Assembly: GCA_037975125.1 (NCBI GenBank)
Contig: CM075862.1
Location: 43,533,777-43,597,776, forward strand
From: Latrodectus hesperus
Lineage: Eukaryota; Arthropoda; Arachnida; Araneae; Theridiidae
DNA: 64,000 nt
Direction of reading: 5' to 3'
In this document: positions 52,663-64,000 of the stretch, piece after piece
How positions within the stretch are numbered: position 1 is the first letter of the stretch
Layout: every line of letters starts with the position of its first letter
The notes under the pieces: model-generated
Databases searched by the model: none
What the model was told of the DNA's origin: nothing
The model's input: only the letters and a program-made list of their open reading frames with translations
Position numbers and translations under genes: made by a program

Positions 52663-55600
52663 TTACAAAAATCAACTTTTGTTATTTAAATTTAAATATT
52701 TTTAACATTTCAAGTTTTTCTGTTGATTTTACTTGTATATTCATGAATTTCACATAGCAAATGGCCTGCATTGATATCAATCAGGAGTTCTCTTTATTTT
52801 GCACCAACTGTACCTTAAAATCTATTACTAGTCATTTCAATGATAATAGCAGCCAATCAATGTCCCAACCGAAATTCCCAATCGGACGAGTAAAAAAGTT
52901 ATGATAATTAATAACGAAACTCTTTCTCATTGTTTCATGCAATCAAGCATGTAATCTTATAATTACCATCGAAATTTTAACAACTAATTAATTTCCAAGT
53001 GAAACAATCTATAAAAGACATCAGTTAATGAAGTAAATCTTTCGCCAGGCAAGCTGAAAGTCTCGGAAGAGACGGGTAATATTTCAAACTTCCTCATTAA
53101 GACTCCCGCGGAAGTTAAAAGGGTGGGGAAGGAAAAGAGAAAAACTTTCATTTTTCCTTTTCCGATTCTCCTTAATTCCCTTCGAATTCGGTCCTTAAGT
53201 AGCTCCGCCCTCTTTTACGTCCGCAGACACCGAAACATTCCATCTTAGTTAATCAAGCCATCAGATTAAACGCGCGAAAATTTCGAACACCCATGAAGAA
53301 CGAAAAGTATCGAAAAACGGAAAAGGAAAGAAAAAAATTCTCTCATCGAAATGTGGGGGGAAAAAAGGCGAGAAAAAAGAAAAAAAGGGAAGAAATTATC
53401 AACAATAGGTCCCTTGGCGAGAGAACCGGGAAACAAAGGGAAGAATGGGGAAAAATAGTGTGTGCCAGAAATCTCTCTCTTTAAAAAGAACAAAACGAGA
53501 TGCAGATCTTGGAGATGGAGTGGCGATTTGTTTAAGGGGAGTGGTGCCTGTTTGTTACGGGAACAGGGGGTGCCAGGGCTATTTCTCGTGATTAAAGGCT
53601 GGTGATTGGTGGGCCCAGTCAGAGACCACTTAAAAAACCTCCAGAGACCCTAATGGGAGTTGAAAATGAGCTCTGATACCGCTTCATTCTTAATAACATT
53701 TCAAGAAGAGTTCTCGAATGAGGTAATGAAGGAATTTCGGAAGGTTCTTTTATTCTTATGCAAAGCATTTGATTTGAATGGTAATGAATAGCTTGTTTCC
53801 TTCTCAAACTTTACTGGTGTATATCCATAAAAAATGTAATTCTGCAGTTTGAGTCAGATCAACATACTTTAATTTTATGGAAAACTCAAGTCTGTGTCAT
53901 ATAAGAACAAATGTAGAGTATAGTATTCTTTATTTAAATATGCAATTATCAGGTTATTCCTTTACTTAATGGGCTAGATGGTTAATTTGAAAGTATAGTT
54001 TAAAATGGATTATGAATCTCAATACACAAACTGAAGTAGGCTTGGCTTGTTTATCATTTTATACCCACTTTTTGACTATAAGTCATTCACACTTTTAAAC
54101 TAAGGAACTAGTTAAAATGAGGACTAATTAGACTAAGACCAATTAGATTAATTATATTGAGACATTCAGTTTAAAGTGGATTCCAAAATATTTTAAGCAC
54201 TAACCTACATGATTTAGTTGAATCCTGTTCGTTTAAAATGATTAAGTACAAATCACAAAAATATATTGAGACACAATTACTCCAATATCTTGCTAAAATA
54301 TTTTGCAACTCTTTATCTTTTTGAGGTAGATATTTTTACATTAATTGCTTTAATTTGTGTTGTAGGTTATTAGTGAATGTGTATGGGAAGAAAATATACT
54401 AACTGGTTTTATATATGTTTTAAAAAAATGATTGTATCGATCAAAGTGGAACTTTCTCCATAGCGTTAGAAACCGCAATCGATAACGGGAGTAATCAAAA
54501 CATTAACTACTATGCTAATCAAAGATACCTTGAATTAAATATTGCACTTTTTCTCATGTATTTTAAACCAAAACTGAGAGTTCAACGCTTGTTACATTGT
54601 GTCCAGGATGCTAAAACTATCCAATCTGCACAATTTCTAAGTTTATATAGTTTGTATTTGGTTTGTCACTCAACAATTTTTTGGTCTATTTGGAATGTAA
54701 CTCAATACACAAAAAAGAACAATTCCACCAAGAGCTATGATTTGAAACTGATTTCGAATCTTTACCAGACTCTCATCATCAAGATGAGATGAAACGTTTC
54801 TAACCCATGAACAAAATTGGAGATCACAGAGATCATTTACCAACTGTCACAGTGCAAAAAATAATAATTTTTGTAAAGACTGAAGGACTAAAGATTTTTC
54901 TATGTCATTTATGGAAGAAATAAAAATTGAAATGCAAAAAAATTGAAAGTGTGATTACGTTTTGTTGGAACTTATAATGAGTATAGTCTAGGTTGCAAAT
55001 CCAAAACGTATTTAAAATCCTTATTACCCTGAATTATGGTTAAGTGACATAGCTCTTCATGGGGATTTGCTAAATCATTTGGCCCGAATCTAAACATACA
55101 GACCATACCAATACAATAATCTTTGAGTATGTAAGAACCAAGCTGTGCTATTTCGAGTGAGTAAAGCAAGGTTGAAATTGCTACAGATACCTCGTAATAA
55201 ATAAACCAATATATATTTTTGGAGATGTTGAAAATTTTCAATTAAAACACCCGCAGACAGTATAACATCTATTTTACTGTCTATAACACTATAACACAGC
55301 TTTATATTTTCTATTTCAAATACTGATCATAAAATCTAAATTGATACCACCACTTTCTTTCTTAAAAATTTAGTTACTAGTCGAATAGTGTGTCTAAAAT
55401 ATCAAATGGTTGTCATTAATACGCCAAGGGAAAAATATCAATGATATGGCAAAAAAAATGTGTTTTCTAAGCTACTTTTAAACTTTCTGATTGGACAGAC
55501 AATCCAATAATGATACCTATGGTAATTAGAGTTTAAATTATTCATCTTGATAAATTCCAGGAAAAATACTAGTATTTATTATAATTGTACTTGTTTGATG

Positions 55601-57529
55601 TCACTATTAGGAATAATTGAATGTATTCTTTGAAATTAAATCCCAAATTTAATTATAATCCTTCAAATTCTATGTAAAATTATAAAAATAGGCCAAATTA
55701 ACCAAGAAAAAGAAAACTTAGATATTGTTTTATGTAAGTAATCAAAATTTCGCTCAAAATAATCTGAACAAATGTCACTGAATAATTACTTATTAAACTG
55801 GAGAGGATCTGAATACCAGTAAATGTCAATTTGAACTATTTTTATCACATAACTATTTTAAGGATAATTATAAGCAAATTTTACATGTTTTTGAATTACA
55901 GATATATTATGTAACAATTTTTGTCTGAAAACAGGGTTCTATTTTGAATGGTAAAGAAAAGTTTTAGAAGAGTGGAGTACTACACATTTTATAAGCATAA
56001 AAACCATCGGCACGTTAAAATGCAAATTTACCAAAGCAATAAGCAAACGATCCCCGAGCACTTAACGCTTTTCTTTTTTTTTTTTTTTTTAACTGTTTCC
56101 CCAAACTCATGAGATAATTTTTTAAAACGCATCAGTTTTTTCCCCTTTAAAGTTGAAGAATTCTTTAACTTTTCTTTGTCCACGACAACTCTGGAGTATT
56201 GTTTGTAGAGAAGAAGCTAAAGAAGTACTCATACAGGCTTTTAACATTTACACTCTTTGCTAATGGCATAAAAAGGGGAGAAACTTGTCAAATGAGGAAC
56301 TAGACCGAAAAAGAATTTAAAATGAGTCGAAGAAGGAAAAAAAAAAATGCGAGCCGAAAAAATGTCTTCCACGACTAAACTTTTGGAAAGGAAGAAGATG
56401 CAATTAGAAGAAAAGTGAGTTAATCAGACAATATACTATGGAGATTTTAGAAACTAATGGAATATTTATATAGATTATTGTGTGAGTATATCGACAATGG
56501 ATTAAATTTTAAATACCAAAAGTGGGAGAACAATTAATTTATCACACAGTTAATATTTAATAACTGTTTAAGGAATAAGTATGTGGATATATAGTGAGAA
56601 AAATATAACCTCAGTAAACAGTTTGCAGTTTGATACCATTTGAAGCAGAAGCTAACTGTGGAAAACTGCTGAAAGATAATTTCATTTTTTAGATAGTCGA
56701 TTTATTCATGTATTGTAATGGTAGAAATAGGAAATCTTTTAGTACTCAGGTTAAAGATATGTTAGCAATATTCACCTTTCGTGCTTTCGTGTTCACCTTT
56801 CGTTAGCAATGTTCATAACAAAAGGGTGAAAACAATCAATAGCATTTTTCTTGAGAATACTATAATCTTCCTAAGTAACCATCTGAAATATGTGTTAGCG
56901 GTATACAGTTCCCTCTTCTGTACTCAAATAATATTACTTTAGACAACTCTTAATGCAAAAAGCTTCTCTAAGTGGGGTAAAATTTTTTAAAGTTCTTTGA
57001 TTTTCTACATTAATGAGATTTAATGAGTAATAAAGATTATTATTGACTGAATTATCTGCATATTTTTGATGGCAAATAAAATATTTAGAGATATATAGTG
57101 TAGATAGTTTTGATTCTAAAATAATGGTTTTTTGAAAATAAAGAAAATGTTCTGGTTAAGTATTTAATCTTTCATATTCTTGAGAATCAAATGCGTTTAA
57201 TAAAGCGAATTATAAAATTGATATAAACTGTGCACGGGGATAAAAAAAAAGTTTACAAAAATGATGAACTATTTCGGACATTTATTACACTGCATAATGA
57301 ATAGTCTGATAGCCGAAAATTACTGTCAAGCACTTAAACATCAACAGTGTCTTGTTTTTTGGGAATACTTTTCATAGATAAAAGTAATATTTACATGCAC
57401 AAAGAAGAAGATCCCGAAAACTATCAAGACCATTCCAACAGATGTTCATGCAGAACGAGTAGCATCCAATTTTTGTAATTCAATGATGATTGGGAATCGA
57501 ATCCGGAACCTTGTATTGCGAAGGATTTA
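52663..57529. other. probable Runx upstream intron with a GC-shifted island
   Basis: Mostly AT-rich. The stretch at about 53030-53660 is distinctly less AT-rich and non-repetitive, with purine-rich runs (AAAAGGAAAGAAAAAAATTC, GGAAGAATGGGGAAAAATAG) and no defensible exon. No Runt-domain coding sequence was found on the minus strand. Confidence 0.4.
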
Positions 57530-57712
57530 AGGTAATGAATTCGAATATTGACGTTACCACAGATAAATCTTATTCACTAAAGGGGCTGAAGCACATTAAA
57601 TAGGTCGTGATCGCAGTGGCCACCAAGTAAAATGAAACCTCTGGGGGTGGGAAGTCAAGTATTAGGGGTCTTCTGCTTGGTGTCTGCTTCTCGATTACAA
57701 AGATTCCCATCT
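57530..57712 (+). repeat. degraded tRNA-derived SINE (family 2)
   Basis: GGGGCTGAAGCACATTAAAT, AGGTCGTGATCGCAGTGGCC, GGTGGGAAGTCAAGTATTAG and GGTCTTCTGCTTGGTGTCTG match the body of 10027-10250. The tRNA-like head is decayed, with only GAATTCGAATATTGAC left of the B box. Confidence 0.7.
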
Positions 57713-58199
57713 GGCAGTTTTCATCTAACAGGTAGTGTTTAGCTCAGTACCAGGTACAAAGAATCGTGCTGGTACTCATTTACTGTGCTATAGTGAGTTC
57801 CAGTTAAGAATTTGGTACTTAGGTCATTATCTTCTTTTCCATGTTTTCATACTTTATATACTAACGTTTTAACAATTAAAGTAATACTTTCTAATTAAAG
57901 TTTTATCAGTGAATATTAACACGATAAACCTATGCCTGATCCATTTTCTTTCTTTTTTTAATTTTAAAACAATTTCTAATGTACAAAATGAACAGCTTTT
58001 TGAAAATGTGTAACACGTTCTAAGAAATATATTATAAAATATTTGCAACATATATTGTAATACATGTGCCCATGTTTCGATAATAGAGACTAGACATGTA
58101 GTGAGAGAAAAATAAAAATGAAACACTCATGCCAAAAAAGAAAAGCAAAAACACGAAGAAATATTCCAAACATCCGTGAAACATAGAAACAAAAACACT

Positions 58200-59140
58200 T
58201 TTAAGTGCAGATGGAAGAGGACGAGAGTAAAAAATGGAATTCCAATTGTTTGGCAAACTTTGCAATCACGAAGTTTGGCAGCAGAAAGGAGGGAAAACGA
58301 GAGTGAGATGCACAGATAGAGTGGGTGGGCGCTCATCATTTATTTGGATTTCACGCCGAAAGGGTTGGGGCATTAAAACTTTTCGGGGTTTTTCCAGCAT
58401 CGGGGGTCCGGGATGAAGAGCACCGAGATGTGATTTTGAGTCACAGGGAAAAGCGAGAAGATGAGGAGGGAAAAATTTCAGGATAAAGAAGAGGAAAAAA
58501 GAGGGGGGTTGGGGAAAAAAAGGGAAGCGGTTTTCGAATGCCGTTGACTGAAAGACAATATGGAAAAAGATCATGGGTTAAAACGAAGGGAAGGTGGAAG
58601 GAGGGTTCAAAAGGGATCGAAATAAATAAAAAAAATTAAGAGGGGGTGGTGCGAGAAAGAGAGAGATGAGGAGGCGAACACAGAGCAATGAAGCGTGCTC
58701 TTCAGCCACAGATCCTGCTTTTGCATGCATGGCCAAACTTCAAAAGGTCCTGTTCTAATGCTCCAGAATTTCTTTTCGATCCCCTCGTTTCCCTCTTTTT
58801 TTCCCCCTCCGTTTTCGTCTTCTTCTCTCAGCAGCAGCCCACTTTTCTTTCCGGCGCTTTAAAAGTTGGTAAAAATCGCTAACCAAACTAATGTGACAGA
58901 TCAAGATCACGGGTGAGTGGTGCCAACATTCCGTCGCACCCAGAGAAACCGCTTTTCGGTCTCTCTTCCGTCCATCTATCCCTCGCCCACCCCTTAAGGT
59001 TTTATCGCATCGCGTGCACACACACCCTGCTCTTACTTTTCTCCACTTTTTTTTTCTTATATTGTCCTCCCCCCTCTTATATCCTTTTGTCTCTCTGTTT
59101 TCACCATTCTGCGTGATTTTTTTTTCTGGGTAATTTTTTT
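58200..59140. other. GC-shifted block with purine-rich then pyrimidine-rich halves
   Basis: The plus strand is dominated by G/A at about 58440-58690 (GATGAGGAGGGAAAAATTTC, GGAAAAAAAGGGAAGCGG, GAAAGAGAGAGATGAGGAGG) and by C/T at about 58770-59150 (TTCCCTCTTTTTTTCCCCCT, TTTTCGTCTTCTTCTCTCAG). The open frames over it are low-complexity K/R/E or F/S/P translations and do not look like protein. It has more CpG than its surroundings, so a promoter or alternative Runx first exon is conceivable, but no coding sequence supports that. Confidence 0.4.
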
Positions 59141-60002
59141 CCCCTTTATCCCATTGGGAGGATTTTTATTTTTCATTGGTAGAACGTTTTACACAAGAGA
59201 GCTTCATCAATATATTTTGAATATCTTCATCTGGCGAGTAATTTTTTTTTCTTTACGAATGCATGCGATTTCCACTGTGCTATTGCGAATACATACCTTC
59301 CGAAGAATTCTTAATCATCAAAATTTGCTTATGGCTAGCCGACTTTTCCTAGTCGAATTGGTGAGTCAATATCGAGAAGTGTTATTTTAGGAATAAATCA
59401 TTAAACGCAACCATTAAATATAGTGTATATTAAGCGATATTTTTCGATGTCATCATGTATTGTTCGTAGAAAATATTGCAAAATGAAAAAAATTAACATC
59501 CGTTAATGTCAACTATTTGAGTTTCAGCTCATTTTATTCATTAAGATAATAGAGAAATTCAAATATCAGCAAACGAAAAAAGGCTCAAACAGTTCAGAAG
59601 ACCTTGCCGTTATTATCCTTATAAAATGATATTTGTGTAGATTGTTATGTTATTTTTCAATTATAAAGTAGCAAATCCAAAAAAAATGTTAATGTTAGCT
59701 ATTTGAATATCAGCACAAATGATTAAAAGTAATTAGAATTAAGACTCAAATTAATCAAAAAATACTATGATTAATTTTTTATCGATGTTCCCTAGTCTCT
59801 CATAATGATAATATGTTACTTTATTTTACAAATTAACACTGTCTAGCATCTGTCCATATTAGCTATTTGAATATCAGCTCAAATTATTTAAAAAGTCATT
59901 AGTAATATAACTTTCTGTGAAAAAATGTACGAAAACGTTTAATTGTAATACATTTTTTTGTTCAGATGCTTATAATGTTCATAAAAATGACTAACCTAAA
60001 TT

Positions 60003-60267
60003 TAGTGCCATGACAGCTCCGAGACGACAATGTCCATATCTGCTTTCGTAATCTAGAGCCCTAGGGTGTGCGAAGCATATTAGCTGTTAGGTGATCAACC
60101 TAATATGAAACCTTAAGTGTTTAGTTCCCAACCATGCTTGCTACTCAGTTTTATCGTCCCACCGAAGGGATGAAAGGCTGAGTCGACCTTGCCCAACCCG
60201 AAGACAGATACTCGGACCTGTGACTTGGGAGAGCGAAGTGCCACCATTATGTCATCGGGCTTCACCA
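60003..60267 (-). repeat. tRNA-derived SINE with GGTCGACTCAGCC body
   Basis: On the minus strand it has AAGCCCGATGACATAATGGTGG followed by a tRNA-like part. The body is GGCAAGGTCGACTCAGCCTT, TCATCCCTTCGGTGGG, CGATAAAACTGAGTAGCAAG and TTGGGAACTAAACACTTAAG. This phrase (AAGGTCGACTCAGCCTTTCATCC) is familiar from tRNA-derived SINEs with a shared central domain in several invertebrates. It is one copy, moderately decayed. Confidence 0.78.
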
Positions 60268-60409
60268 AAATGAGTAGAGATAATATATAAGCATTAGTAG
60301 ATTAATGCTCAAATCATTTATTAAAATTTAAGTAAAGAGTATTGCTAAATTTGCTGTTAATTGTGAATCCATACTAGCTTTTTAGTAATACTATATTCTC
60401 TTGAAACTG

Positions 60410-63952
<3,543 letters not shown>

Positions 63953-64000
63953 TGTGGAGAGTACCAGCACAGGTGTCGACCTCATCACATGATCATATTT
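63953..64000 (-). repeat. dispersed repeat, copy 3 (cut by window end)
   Basis: Read on the minus strand: TATGATCATGTGATGAGGTC, then GACACCTGTGCTGGTACTCTC. This aligns with the start of 12490-12765 and 48321-48545. The remainder lies outside the window. Confidence 0.6.

Noticed and set aside
53266..53493. Opposed F/P-rich and K/R-rich frames
   Set aside because: Both are readings of a purine-rich tract and do not resemble protein.
58234..59021. Cluster of open frames over the purine- and pyrimidine-rich block
   Set aside because: The products are low-complexity K/R/E/G or F/S/P strings on both strands, as expected from biased sequence, with no splice or start support.

Overview
The window is strongly AT-rich animal DNA with long introns, spliceosomal splice sites, Tc1/mariner elements, many tRNA-derived SINEs and long AT/GT microsatellites. 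The mix of repeats (Tc1 transposases rich in the QQDNARPHVA and SPDLSPIENVW motifs, several SINE families, and a dispersed repeat containing GGTCGACACCTG) and the arthropod-style Runx protein suggest an arthropod, most likely a spider. That assignment is an inference from pattern recognition, not from a search.

Three protein-coding genes can be supported. (1) At 171-401 (+) is the last coding exon of a large protein that runs in from the left. Its tail resembles the C-terminal ends of Sec7/BIG-family Arf exchange factors. (2) A Runx (Runt-domain) transcription factor lies on the minus strand. Four exons are visible: 46049-46162 (second half of the Runt domain), 20193-20360 (arthropod-type linker block), 7911-8093, and 7092-7810 (ending in the Groucho-binding WRPY). 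The N-terminal half of the Runt domain was not found and should lie beyond base 64000. (3) A complete, intronless CNNM/cyclin-M metal-transport mediator lies on the plus strand at 29766-32240, inside the 25.7-kb Runx intron and antisense to it. The left gene and Runx converge tail to tail across about 6.7 kb.

The rest is intron or intergenic DNA carrying mobile-element debris. There is a full-length but dead Tc1-like element (10697-12106, TA duplication, terminal inverted repeats) and a truncated second Tc1 transposase (15909-16267). A foldback PIF/Harbinger-like MITE lies at 22894-23116 with a TTA duplication, and a probable MITE with CCTAG ends at about 47959-48187. At least eight tRNA-headed SINEs are present, four of them with clear target-site duplications. 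A three-copy dispersed repeat has one copy with a perfect 19-bp hairpin and tandem 19-mers. A decayed, unidentified coding sequence lies at 41096-41904 (-). Several GC-shifted non-repeat islands in the Runx introns are candidate regulatory elements, including a pair of perfect TGACGTCA sites and a block with a purine-rich half followed by a pyrimidine-rich half near 58.4-59.1 kb.

I found no bacterial-type system, CRISPR array, rRNA or convincing functional tRNA gene. The most notable organisation is the intact single-exon CNNM gene nested antisense in a developmental transcription-factor intron, together with a Runx gene whose visible internal exons are all symmetric phase 1-1 cassettes.
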